From the NCBI RefSeq assembly GCF_009792235.1, contig NZ_CP046973.1:1054001-1118000 (forward strand): a stretch of 64,000 nucleotides of DNA. The letters run 5' to 3'. Of the stretch, positions 1 to 7,827 are shown piece by piece; positions within the stretch are counted from its first letter, which is position 1, and every line of letters begins with the position of its first letter. A model generated the notes under the pieces. It saw only the letters and a list, made by a program, of their open reading frames with translations. It had not been told where the DNA came from and made no database searches. This stretch comes from Microcystis aeruginosa FD4 (lineage in GTDB: Bacteria; Cyanobacteriota; Cyanobacteriia; Cyanobacteriales; Microcystaceae). The translations under genes were made by a program, and so were the position numbers.

Positions 1-2
1 CA

Positions 3-476
3 ATTAAGGGTTTACTTTCCCAAGCTCTCCGGGAACGGGTAAACTATGTTAACGCGGCGATCGAAGCTAAGGAACGCGGTATCCGGGTAATCGAAACCCG
101 TGATGCTTCGACCCGCGACTATTCGGGATCGATTCATTTGGAAGCCAATGGTTCCATGGGGACCCATTCCGTCACCGGAGCGCTGTTAAGTACGGGAGAA
201 ATCCGCATTACTGACCTCGATGAGTTCCCAATTAACGTGCCACCGAGTAATCATATGTTATTCACCCTTCACCAAGATATGCCCGGTATTATCGGCAAAA
301 TTGGCGCACTTTTAGGCAGTTTTAATGTCAATATCGCCAGTATGCAGGTAGGACGCAAAATTATTCGCGGTGATGCAGTTATGGCCCTGAGTCTCGATGA
401 TCCTCTACCGGAAGGTCTTCTCTCGGAAATTACTAAAGTCCCCGGTATCCGTGATGCTTATACAGTAAAACTCTAG
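3..476 (+). CDS. serA: D-3-phosphoglycerate dehydrogenase, C-terminal part (cut by window edge)
   Basis: This is the 3' end of a gene that begins before the window; the open frame runs from base 3 to the TAG at 474-476. The visible part contains the intervening region typical of long SerA proteins (LSQALRERVNYVNA, then VIETRD) followed by a C-terminal ACT domain (from about MLFTLHQDMPGIIGKIGALL to the end), which in this family senses serine. SerA oxidises 3-phosphoglycerate to 3-phosphohydroxypyruvate, the first step of the phosphorylated serine pathway, in the cytoplasm. The NAD-binding and catalytic domains are outside the window, so activity cannot be judged. The identification rests on the ACT domain and the preceding conserved block. 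Confidence 0.93.
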   Translation: MKGLLSQALRERVNYVNAAIEAKERGIRVIETRDASTRDYSGSIHLEANGSMGTHSVTGALLSTGEIRITDLDEFPINVPPSNHMLFTLHQDMPGIIGKIGALLGSFNVNIASMQVGRKIIRGDAVMALSLDDPLPEGLLSEITKVPGIRDAYTVKL

Positions 477-481
477 GTTAA

Positions 482-516
482 ATCAGTTATCAGTAAACAG
501 TAATCAGTAATCAGTG
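482..516. repeat. Short CAGTTATCAGT/CAGTAATCAGT repeat cluster
   Basis: Immediately after serA the sequence repeats variants of CAGT(T/A)ATCAGTA. The same motif family recurs at about 1833-1973, 4855-4905, 31320-31345, 31745-31792, 40605-40650, 42835-42858 and 63370-63435, always between genes. It is a dispersed intergenic repeat of unknown role. The remaining 517-630 stretch before the next repeat shows no gene I can support. Confidence 0.7.
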
Positions 517-630
517 AAAAGAAAGCTCGGCTCTCCTCGACTTTGTGTGATAATCGGTGCTTATCATTCGTAGGAGTCTTGCCAGACAAGGCTTTAAAGA
601 CTATATTTCCCGAAAATTATCGGCTGCATC

Positions 631-790
631 TCCTATTTATGACTTTCCCTCACCTATGGTGAGCAGCAGCAGTTATTCAAAGAGGGCGAATGCAATTCGC
701 CCCTACAATAATATGATTGCGCCAATGGTAGGGGCGCACCGCGTGCGCCCAAAATGTCCTCTAGATATTTCGACAAAATTGAGATGCACC
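631..790 (+). repeat. 160-bp dispersed repeat, copy 1
   Basis: This block reappears nearly unchanged at 27167-27326. Shared landmarks, in order, are TCCTATT, GGTGAGCAGCAG, GGCGAA(T/G)GCAATTCGCCCCTAC, ATGGTAGGGGCGCACC, GCGTGCGCCCAAAATGTC and TCGACAAAATTGAGATGCACC. It contains two small inverted repeats (GGCGAATGCAATTCGCC; GGGGCGCACCGCGTGCGCCC). Apparent frames through it do not look like proteins. It could be a non-autonomous mobile repeat or a structured RNA-type repeat; no target duplication was seen. Confidence 0.75.
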
Positions 791-919
791 CAAATTATCC
801 CTATTCTTCTTCCTTTCACACAAAAACCAGAAGAGCCAAAGCTCCGCACTTGCCACTTAATACTGTTGACTGAAAACTCAAATTTGATAACTGATCCCTG
901 ATCACGGATAACTGAATAT

Positions 920-1816
920 ATGTCTAATAGTTGGTGGGAAATTACGGTTTTGTGCGAACCTAGTCTCGAAGAAACGGTTTTCTGGAGACTGGAAAATTTT
1001 GGCTGTTCGGGAACGGCCACTGCTAAAAAACAATCCTCTTTAGAGGTTAAGGCCTATATACCAGAAATTAAAGCGCAATTGCCCGATTTAGAGGCACTAA
1101 GCCTCTGGTTAAAGCAGGATGCTTTGATTTTAGGTTTTTCTGAACCTGTCAGCCATTGGCAGTTAATCGACGAGGAAGACTGGGCCAGCAGTTGGAAACA
1201 ACATTGGCAAATTAGCGAAATCGGCGATCGCTTTTTGATCTGTCCCGCTTGGTTAAATCCCCCGGAAAATAACCAGAGATTGGTGATTAAAATTGACCCC
1301 GGTTCCGCTTTCGGCACAGGAACGCACCCCACCACCCAATTATGTCTAGAATCCCTAGAAATGCGTTTAAGTAGCCATCCAGAGAATCAAATTATCGCCG
1401 ATATTGGTTGTGGTTCCGGCATACTGGCGATCGGGGCGATTTTATTGGGGGCCAAAAAAGTTTATGCTGTTGATACAGATCCGCTGGCAGTGAATGCGAC
1501 GCGCAGTAATCGCCATCTCAACGAGATTAACCCCGAAAATTTGGCTATTAATCAGGGTAGTGTCGAGGAGTTATTAGAATTAATTCCCGATGGTGTTGAT
1601 GGCATCGTTTGTAATATTTTAGCCGAGACAATTATCGCTTTAATGCCCGCAATCACCCGTCTGGCAAAACCCACCACTTGGGGAATTTTAAGCGGCCTCC
1701 TCGTTACCCAAGCACAAGCAGTTACAGATATTTTAGAACCCCAAGGCTGGACAGTGGCTGCCCTGTGGAAACGTCAAGAATGGTGTTGTCTTCAAATTCG
1801 CCGCACTGTAGATTAA
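920..1816 (+). CDS. prmA: Ribosomal protein L11 methyltransferase
   Basis: PrmA trimethylates ribosomal protein L11 with S-adenosylmethionine in the cytoplasm. The 298-residue product is the usual length. The SAM-binding loop is visible near residues 159-167 as DIGCGSGILA, followed by the acidic strand end AVDTDPLAV, and the conserved substrate-side motif NILAETI lies near residue 230. The N-terminal third (residues 1-110) fits the L11-recognition domain. The ATG at 920 follows a repeat-rich spacer; no strong Shine-Dalgarno is present, which is common in cyanobacteria. It stands alone between two repeat-filled gaps. Confidence 0.95.
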   Translation: MSNSWWEITVLCEPSLEETVFWRLENFGCSGTATAKKQSSLEVKAYIPEIKAQLPDLEALSLWLKQDALILGFSEPVSHWQLIDEEDWASSWKQHWQISEIGDRFLICPAWLNPPENNQRLVIKIDPGSAFGTGTHPTTQLCLESLEMRLSSHPENQIIADIGCGSGILAIGAILLGAKKVYAVDTDPLAVNATRSNRHLNEINPENLAINQGSVEELLELIPDGVDGIVCNILAETIIALMPAITRLAKPTTWGILSGLLVTQAQAVTDILEPQGWTVAALWKRQEWCCLQIRRTVD

Positions 1817-1832
1817 TATAGCTGTCAGCCTT

Positions 1833-1973
1833 GAATCAGTTATCAGTGATCAGTTATCAGATTTGAGTTTTCAGTGAGCGGTATCAAGTGAGGAGTATTA
1901 AATGGCATTAACAGTGCTGTCTTTTCACTTCACTGATTACCATTTACTGATTACTGATTACTGTTTACTGAAA
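1833..1973. repeat. Intergenic TGATAACTGA/TGATTACTGA repeats
   Basis: The prmA-moaE gap is filled by CAGTTATCAGTGATCAGTTATCAG on one side and by ACTGATTAC...ACTGATTACTGATTACTG on the other, with a short unrelated middle. The two sides are roughly inverse of each other, so the spacer could fold into a long hairpin. No gene is visible in it. Confidence 0.65.
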
Positions 1974-1981
1974 AAGCATCC

Positions 1982-2428
1982 ATGACTCAAGATAGTTTTC
2001 GCATCAGTTTTGCTCCCTTATCTTTGCAGGAAGTATATCAATTAGCCGATGATGGGGCTAATGGTGCTATTGTACTAATGAGTGGGACTGTACGGGAGCA
2101 AACCGACGGTAAACCGGTTATTTATCTTGATTATCAGGCCTACGAACCGATGGCGATCGAAGTTTTCCGGCAAATTGCTCGGCAAATTCGGCAAACTTGG
2201 CCCGATACCAATCGAGTTGTCATTCACCATCGCACCGGTAAGCTACAAATCGGTGAAATTAGCGTCTTAGTAGCGGTGGGTTGTCCCCATCGGGGGGAAG
2301 CTTTCGCAGCCTGTCGTTATGCTATTGATAGTCTCAAGCATAATGCCCCTATCTGGAAAAAAGAATACTGGTCTGATGGTTCTAGTCAATGGGTTAGTAT
2401 TGGCGCTTGTGAACTGGAAAATCAATAA
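1982..2428 (+). CDS. moaE: Molybdopterin synthase catalytic subunit
   Basis: MoaE, with the small sulfur carrier MoaD, converts precursor Z (cPMP) to molybdopterin in molybdenum cofactor synthesis. The 148-residue product matches the family length. The block HRTGKLQIGEISVLVAV and the active-site region SLKHNAPIWKKE are clear; Lys119 and Lys126 align in number with the catalytic lysines described for E. coli MoaE. The ATG at 1982 directly follows the repeat spacer. No moaD or other moa gene is adjacent, so the partner must be elsewhere. Confidence 0.95.
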   Translation: MTQDSFRISFAPLSLQEVYQLADDGANGAIVLMSGTVREQTDGKPVIYLDYQAYEPMAIEVFRQIARQIRQTWPDTNRVVIHHRTGKLQIGEISVLVAVGCPHRGEAFAACRYAIDSLKHNAPIWKKEYWSDGSSQWVSIGACELENQ

Positions 2429-2437
2429 ATGGCGTTC

Positions 2438-2460
2438 AGGATGGGTAAATAACCCATCCT
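2438..2460. terminator. Hairpin between convergent moaE and radical SAM gene
   Basis: A perfect 9-bp inverted repeat AGGATGGGT/ACCCATCCT with a 5-nt loop sits between the two convergent stop codons. It lacks a long T-run, so it may act as a bidirectional transcription-blocking hairpin rather than a strong intrinsic terminator. Confidence 0.6.
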
Positions 2461-2468
2461 CGGAATAA

Positions 2469-4037
2469 TTAGGCCGCTATCGCGGTTTTTTCCGATGTTA
2501 ATGCCTCTTGGCGTTGGAATTCGGCTAATTGTGCCATAATCTCATCCCGAACAATCTGACGGTATTCCAGGAAATGCTCGTTGTGGGCGCAGACAGTGAT
2601 ATAGTGTTCGGCATTGGCGGGATTATGGCGCAAAATACCGAATAAATTCTGCCAGAATTTCCAGCGAGTGGAACGTTTAAAGCCCTGTCGCCAGATAATT
2701 ACCGCTAGGGCATAGAGATCAGCCCGGCGAGGCAGTTTAAAGGCAGGTTTAGCTTTAGGTGCGCCTAATTTCAAGAAACAGCGATAGGTGCGATCAAGAA
2801 ATACCTCCGGATCGTACAATGTCCAGAAGGCTTCAATATATTCTGTGGCAATATCTTCGATCGGCCGGGTGGGAACGAAATTCATCAGGGTACTTTGGTT
2901 AATGTCCTGTTTCCCCGTTAATCGTAGTCGTCCTTCTTTTTCCAAGCGAGTCCATAGGGCGGTATTCGGTAAAGCTTGTAACATTCCAAATAGAGCCGTG
3001 GGAATGGCCGCTTCTTCGACAAAATTAATAATGCGATCGGCCGCACCTTTTTTCTCGCCATCAAAACCGATGATAAATCCCGCCATAGGGCGCAATCCAG
3101 CTTTAATAATCTTTTCTACCGTCTCGGTTAAAGAACTACGGGTGTTTTGGAATTTTTTGGTTAATTGTAAACTTTCTTCGTCGGGGGTTTCAATGCCTAA
3201 AAAGACCGCATCAAAATAACAATCAACCATCATTTCCATTAATTCGGGATCGGCGGCTAAATCTACCGATGCTTCCGTGTTAAACCGGAAAGGATACTGG
3301 TGTTCTTCTTGCCAAACTTTTAATTCTTTGAGGAGTAATTTAACGTTACGCTTGTTACCGATAAAATTATCATCCACCATGAACACGCCCCGGCGCCAAC
3401 CTAATTCGTAGAGATAATCTAATTCTTTTAATAGTTGTGCGGGGGTTTTGGTGCGGGGTTTACGACCGTAGAGAACGATAATATCGCAAAATTCGCACTG
3501 GAAGGGACATCCCCGCGAGAATTGTACCGACATGGAATCATAAGCTTCAAAATCGAGCAGATCGTAGCGGGGGATCGGGGTAATTGTCACATCGGGTTTT
3601 TCTGTGGTGCGGAAAACACCTTTAGTTTCTCCTTTTGCCAATGCTTCCACAAACATCGGGATGGTGATTTCTCCCTCATCGAGAATCAGAAAATCGGCCT
3701 CAGCCACTTCGTGGGGGATAGAAGTGGGATAGGGACCCCCCACAGCCACCAGTTTACCCCGTTGCTTGGCTTCGTGAATTTGCTCGATTAAATCTTGACG
3801 TTGGACAATCATGCCGGAAAGAATCACTATTTCGGCCCAGTCCCATTCTGCTTCTGTCACCGCCCGAATATTGCGATCGACCAGTTTAAATTCCCATTCC
3901 TGCGGTAAAATCGCCGCCACCGTCACCATACCTAGGGGAGGAAGTAAGACTTTGCGATCAACTAATTCCAGAATTTTGTTATAGGACCAGAAAGTCGGCG
4001 GAAAAACGGGATAAATCAGTAAGGCACGCATATTCAC
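2469..4037 (-). CDS. B12-binding domain radical SAM protein (DUF4070-type C-terminus)
   Basis: The 522-residue product has an N-terminal cobalamin-binding-like Rossmann region (residues 1-150) and a radical SAM core. The cluster-binding motif C-x3-C-x2-C is visible as Cys177, Cys181 and Cys184 (SRGCPFQCEFCD). The C-terminal part fits the DUF4070 region seen in this family, which includes hopanoid C-2 methylases and BchE-like enzymes. The exact substrate cannot be read from sequence; methyl transfer to an unactivated carbon is the family-level guess. It is convergent with moaE and its start faces a divergent hli gene 266 bases away. Confidence 0.85.
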   Translation of the reverse strand: MNMRALLIYPVFPPTFWSYNKILELVDRKVLLPPLGMVTVAAILPQEWEFKLVDRNIRAVTEAEWDWAEIVILSGMIVQRQDLIEQIHEAKQRGKLVAVGGPYPTSIPHEVAEADFLILDEGEITIPMFVEALAKGETKGVFRTTEKPDVTITPIPRYDLLDFEAYDSMSVQFSRGCPFQCEFCDIIVLYGRKPRTKTPAQLLKELDYLYELGWRRGVFMVDDNFIGNKRNVKLLLKELKVWQEEHQYPFRFNTEASVDLAADPELMEMMVDCYFDAVFLGIETPDEESLQLTKKFQNTRSSLTETVEKIIKAGLRPMAGFIIGFDGEKKGAADRIINFVEEAAIPTALFGMLQALPNTALWTRLEKEGRLRLTGKQDINQSTLMNFVPTRPIEDIATEYIEAFWTLYDPEVFLDRTYRCFLKLGAPKAKPAFKLPRRADLYALAVIIWRQGFKRSTRWKFWQNLFGILRHNPANAEHYITVCAHNEHFLEYRQIVRDEIMAQLAEFQRQEALTSEKTAIAA

Positions 4038-4303
4038 TCCTCGCTCGACGGCGATCGATTCTTGACCTTTCGCTTGATTGTAATCTTTTTCGGTCAGGGA
4101 TGGGAAAACCGTTGTTTACTAGAACTAAGATCAGGCTTGATTTTCGGCCGCCATGCCAACCCTTGACCCTACCCCCATAAAAGTTTATGGTCAACATTAA
4201 GAAAATTTATGTAAAGAAATGTTGCATAGTCTGGAAAGTTATGTTACATTAAATATCAAGCACTTGACTTAAACGCAATTTTCTTATAGGAAGGCAATTC
4301 ACC

Positions 4304-4447
4304 ATGGATAAGCAAGAAAACAAACTCGGCTTCACCGCTTTCGCTGAAAACTGGAATGGTCGTTTAGCCATGCTCGGTTTCGTTATTGGCGTAGCTACGG
4401 AATACTTAACCCACAAAGGCATCCTTGCTCAATTGGGCTTAATGTAA
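4304..4447 (+). CDS. High-light-inducible one-helix protein (Hli/Scp family)
   Basis: This 47-residue gene is short but convincing: the chlorophyll-binding signature E-x2-N-x-R-x-A-M occurs at Glu15-Met23 (ENWNGRLAM) inside one hydrophobic helix (about residues 21-34). Hli proteins bind chlorophyll and carotenoid in the thylakoid membrane, protecting photosystem II and chlorophyll synthesis under excess light. The ATG follows TAGGAAGG, a good ribosome-binding site. A GTTACATT half-site upstream (about 4244-4251) resembles part of an HLR1 light-response box, but a proper second repeat is not evident. A strong terminator follows. Confidence 0.93.
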   Translation: MDKQENKLGFTAFAENWNGRLAMLGFVIGVATEYLTHKGILAQLGLM

Positions 4448-4494
4448 TTTCAGCCTCGATTGCTGTGCATCTACAATCAACTTGAATAAATTAT

Positions 4495-4531
4495 CAAAAA
4501 AAGGGGAGGAGCATAGCTCTTTCCCTTTTTA
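4495..4531 (+). terminator. Rho-independent terminator of the hli gene
   Basis: An AAAAAGGGGA stem arm pairs with TTTCCCTTTTT across a GGAGCATAGCTC segment, ending in a T-run, about 50 bases after the hli stop. This is a typical intrinsic terminator layout. Confidence 0.75.
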
Positions 4532-4537
4532 AGTTGG

Positions 4538-4905
4538 GGGATATGGGATAGGGGATGGGGGATGGGTGTGGGGTGTAGGGTGTAGGGTGTGGGGTGTGGG
4601 GTGTGGGGTGTAGGGTGCGGGGGGATGGGGAAGTGGGGAGATGGGGTGATGGGGAAGTGGGAAGTGGGGGTGTAGGGTGTGGGGTGTGGGGTGTGGGGTG
4701 TGGGGTGTGGGGTGTGGGGTGTGGGGTGTAGGGTGTGGGGTGTAGGGTGTGGGGTGTAGGGTGTGGGGTGTGGGGTGTGGGGTGTAGGGTGTGGGGTGTA
4801 GGGTGTGGGGTGTAGGGTGTAGGGAAGAATGTCTCCTGTCTCCCGTCTCCTGAATACTGAATACTGAATACTGATTACTGATTACTGATTACTGATTACT
4901 GATTG
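4538..4905. repeat. GGGGTGT-type minisatellite followed by ACTGAATACTG repeats
   Basis: About 290 bases consist of 7-base units GGGTGTG and GGGTGTA in irregular alternation, interrupted by GGGGATGGGGAAGTGGGG units. It then runs into GAATACTGAATACTG and GATTACTGATTACTG tandem units that reach the stop codon of queA. The heptamer is the reverse complement of the CACCCCA/CACCCTA units inside the three MITE copies of this window. The G-rich strand runs could form G-quadruplexes. No gene is present. Confidence 0.9.
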
Positions 4906-6008
4906 ATGCTGCGAGCGCTGGGTAGGATTAACATAGCGTCACCGAAGGAATAGAAACGGAAACGCTCTTGGATAGCTTCCTGATACAATGCCAGTAGTCT
5001 TTCCCGTCCGATTAAGGCACTGACTAACATCATCAAACTGGACTTGGGTAGGTGAAAATTAGTGATCATGCCGTCGATAACCCGCCATTGATAACCCGGA
5101 TAGACAAATAAATTCGTTTTTCCCTGAAAAGCGGTTAATTTATCGCTCTTACTTTCTTTAATTGCCCCTTCCAAGGCGCGAGCTACCGTGGTTCCCACAG
5201 CGATAATCCGGCCACCTCTAGCTTTTGTTTCTGCGATTTTTTCGGCAGTTGCGGCGGAAATTTGCAAAAATTCTTGGTGCATTAGGTGTTCTGTAATATT
5301 TTCCACTTCCACGGGACGAAAAGTCCCCACTCCCACATGAAGGGTGATATAGGCGGTATCTATACCCTTCTGGGCGAGCTTATGGAATAATTCGGGAGTA
5401 AAATGTAGTCCAGCCGTGGGAGCGGCCACAGAACCCTGTTTATAACCGTAAACTGTTTGATAACGGTCTTCTTCCGCCTCTGATTCCGTGACGTAGGGGG
5501 GGAAAGGAATATGACCGTACTCCGCCAAAATATCCCAAAAACTGCGTCCGGGATGAGGTTGAAATTCCAGCAGACGACCACCGGTGTTCAGATCTCGAGC
5601 GATTACTTTCGCTAACCATAATTTTTCTTTGTCTTCCGTCGGCCCTGTTTTCGGATAAAAAAGGACTTCTGAACCGACTTTAAAGCGTTTTCCCGGTTTC
5701 ACTAGGGATAACCAACGATGGTCATCTTGTTCTTCTAATAGTAATATTTCTATGGGTGCGCCCGTGGTTTTACGTCCAAATAAACGGGCCGGAATCACGC
5801 GGGTATCGTTGAAAATCAGCAAATCCCCCGACTCTAACCAAGTGGGTAAATCCCGAAAAATAGCTAAATTATGACTATTGGGAGAATCTACCACCAAAAG
5901 ACGGGAACTATCCCGGGGTTCTGCGGGATTTTGGGCAATTAACTCCGGAGGAAGGTGATAATCGTAGCTGGAGAGTAATTGGTCAGGGATCATCGTCATT
6001 ACCATCAT
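4896..6008 (-). CDS. queA: S-adenosylmethionine:tRNA ribosyltransferase-isomerase
   Basis: QueA transfers and isomerises the ribose of SAM onto 7-aminomethyl-7-deazaguanine in tRNA, making epoxyqueuosine at the wobble base. The 370-residue product spans the family length. Recognisable blocks are the N-terminal YDYHLPPELIAQ, FNDTRVIPARL, SVAAPTAGLHFT, HVGVGTFRPV and the C-terminal MITNFHLPKSSLMMLVSA. Three in-frame ATGs lie within the first six codons, so the exact start is uncertain by a few residues. The last few codons and the stop are supplied by the ACTGATT repeat downstream, suggesting the repeat invaded the 3' end. Confidence 0.96.
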   Translation of the reverse strand: MMVMTMIPDQLLSSYDYHLPPELIAQNPAEPRDSSRLLVVDSPNSHNLAIFRDLPTWLESGDLLIFNDTRVIPARLFGRKTTGAPIEILLLEEQDDHRWLSLVKPGKRFKVGSEVLFYPKTGPTEDKEKLWLAKVIARDLNTGGRLLEFQPHPGRSFWDILAEYGHIPFPPYVTESEAEEDRYQTVYGYKQGSVAAPTAGLHFTPELFHKLAQKGIDTAYITLHVGVGTFRPVEVENITEHLMHQEFLQISAATAEKIAETKARGGRIIAVGTTVARALEGAIKESKSDKLTAFQGKTNLFVYPGYQWRVIDGMITNFHLPKSSLMMLVSALIGRERLLALYQEAIQERFRFYSFGDAMLILPSARSINQ

Positions 6009-6153
6009 AAAAATCTTCGCAAAAGTTGGGTAATCCTACCCAGGCGAACTTCACTAAATCGGGGATTTCTCCCCTTGGTATCTGGAACGGTTTATCGTCA
6101 GACTAGAGATATAACACTAATCGTGACTGTTAGCCAACATCCCAGCGGCCAAT

Positions 6154-6543
6154 ATGGACTATCTCTATTTTCTTGCTAACGCTAGTCTAACGCTACGAGT
6201 CACCGAATACCTGCGCTCGATGACTCATCTACCCTCCTCCGTGATGACGGTTATCCATCAGATTAACGGTTGGGTGGTCAAGGTAAAGTTTAATCAAATG
6301 CTCACTCCTTGCCAACACGGTGATTTTCGCGCCTACATGAATGAGTTAGGGATTCCCTATCAACCGGAAATGCGTCTCCAGATGGTTTTTTGGAGTTTGG
6401 AAACGGGACAATCTCCTATTGATGTTATGCGTCGTTACCAAGTGGCGATCGTGTCCCATGGTACCCCGGATCAGCAAGATATAGAGGCTTTTCGGCAACA
6501 ATTTACTAAGGGTTTAGGATACTGTCCGGAAACTCTAGCCTAG
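6154..6543 (+). CDS. Conserved hypothetical protein, 129 aa
   Basis: I do not recognise a named family. The 129-residue product has no signal peptide or membrane helix and a mixed composition consistent with a small soluble protein. It contains VKVKFNQMLTPCQHGDFRAYMNELGI and later a region with RRYQVAIVSHGTPDQQDIEAF. It is divergent from queA and convergent with the LOG-family gene, whose stop lies 3 bases beyond this one. The start at 6154 has no clear Shine-Dalgarno; a slightly later ATG is possible. Confidence 0.65.
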   Translation: MDYLYFLANASLTLRVTEYLRSMTHLPSSVMTVIHQINGWVVKVKFNQMLTPCQHGDFRAYMNELGIPYQPEMRLQMVFWSLETGQSPIDVMRRYQVAIVSHGTPDQQDIEAFRQQFTKGLGYCPETLA

Positions 6544-6546
6544 GGT

Positions 6547-7599
6547 TTATTTTCTTTCGGGATGCTCTTCTAGGGCAACTACAGGACTCAAATCGTTGAT
6601 GTGATCAATTAATTGATACAAGCGTCCGTAACTCTTGCCGTTGAAGTAAAAAACTAGACGGGGTAAATGGTGGCTGGAATCCCGACTCTCTCGTTCTAGA
6701 ATTTGACTGGGTGCGATTTTCCCCTTAACTAGGATATCGCCGAAGTTTTGGTTAATTTGTTCGATCTGTTCCCCGCTTAGTTCGTGATTAAGACGAATAA
6801 CAAAGGATTCTCCCACAAAACGGCTGGAGTGATACACCCGATAGAAGTGGCGAATTGTTTGACAAGCGTGGTCTAGATCGTTGGTAATTGTATAAAAATT
6901 CCGGTCTTCGGCGGATATCAGCCCTCTTTTTTGCAGATTTTCACTAATTTGTTCTTGCCAAGTTTGCCAGTAATCCCCATCAGGCTCATCAATTAATACT
7001 AGGGGTGCAGGTCCGTATTTACCGGTTTGACAGAGGGTAAGCGTTTCAAAGGCCTCATCTTGCGTACCGAAACCGCCAGGGAATAAAGCTACTGCGTCAC
7101 TTTCCCGCAGAAAAAATAGTTTTCTGGTAAAGAAATATTTAAAATCGATTAATTTGGCATCATTTATGATATAGGGATTAGCCCCCTGTTCAAAGGGTAG
7201 CTGAATATTTAATCCGAAGGAATTTTCCCGTCCAGCGCCTTCATTCCCCGCTTGCATGATGCCACCCCCAGCGCCGGTTAACACCATAAAACCGTATTGA
7301 CTGATAGAGCGAGCGAATTCCACTGCCAGACGGTATTCACTGCTGTCGGGTTTGATGCGTGCCGAGCCAAAAATGGTCAGTTTACGAATGTGACGGTAGG
7401 GGTAAAATACCTGAAATCCCTTTTCTAGATCTTCGATCGCGTAGGTTAAAATTTTCCAATCCAGGCGATCGATTTCCTCCTCGGCAATTCTGACTATTGC
7501 TTCTAGAGATCTTTGAATCCATTTGCCATCTTTTAAGTGGGGCAAATGTTGCACCAATTTCAGTAAGTCTTCGGTTAATTGAGAATAGGAATTTTCCAT
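6547..7599 (-). CDS. LOG-family (lysine-decarboxylase-like) protein
   Basis: The 350-residue product carries both signatures of the LOG/TIGR00730 fold: GGGIMQAGNEGA (residues 111-122) and PGGFGTQDE (174-182). Characterised LOG enzymes cleave nucleoside 5'-monophosphates to base plus ribose phosphate (cytokinin activation in plants; PpnN-type nucleosidases in bacteria). It has about 75 extra N-terminal and 100 extra C-terminal residues compared with minimal LOG proteins, so nucleotide-pool control rather than cytokinin production is equally likely. It ends against the preceding convergent gene, and its start abuts a minisatellite. Confidence 0.88.
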   Translation of the reverse strand: MENSYSQLTEDLLKLVQHLPHLKDGKWIQRSLEAIVRIAEEEIDRLDWKILTYAIEDLEKGFQVFYPYRHIRKLTIFGSARIKPDSSEYRLAVEFARSISQYGFMVLTGAGGGIMQAGNEGAGRENSFGLNIQLPFEQGANPYIINDAKLIDFKYFFTRKLFFLRESDAVALFPGGFGTQDEAFETLTLCQTGKYGPAPLVLIDEPDGDYWQTWQEQISENLQKRGLISAEDRNFYTITNDLDHACQTIRHFYRVYHSSRFVGESFVIRLNHELSGEQIEQINQNFGDILVKGKIAPSQILERESRDSSHHLPRLVFYFNGKSYGRLYQLIDHINDLSPVVALEEHPERK

Positions 7600-7601
7600 T
7601 G

Positions 7602-7795
7602 GTGGGTTGGGTTTTGGGTTTTAGGTTTTAGGGTGTTGGGGTTTTAGGGTTTTAGGGTTTTAGGGTGTTGGGGTTTTAGGGTGTTGGGGTTTTAGGGTGT
7701 TGGGGTTTTAGGGTTTTAGTTGAATTTCCCCATTCCCCCATTCCCCCATTCCCCCATTCCCCCATTTCCCCATTTCCCCATTTCCCCATTTCTCT
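7602..7795. repeat. Compound minisatellite: GGGTTTTA units then CCCCATT units
   Basis: One half is GGGTTTTAGGGT/GTTGGGGTTTTAGGG tandem units, telomere-like in look; the other half is ATTCCCCCATTCCCCC units. The two are joined by TTAGTTGAATTTCCCC. The same composite, with the same junction, occurs in the opposite orientation at 30053-30236 and 42685-42830. It lies upstream of the LOG-family gene and downstream of the TPR gene. Confidence 0.9.
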
Positions 7796-7827
7796 GTCCA
7801 TTAGTTAACTATTCAAAGATGTAAAGA

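Noticed and set aside
557..1020. Open frames in both directions between serA and prmA
   Set aside because: They run through a dispersed repeat that recurs at 27167 and the translation has no protein-like features.
4538..4905. CRISPR-like or telomere-like array
   Set aside because: Units are 7-8 bases with no spacers; simple minisatellite. The same applies to GGGTTTTA arrays at 7602.
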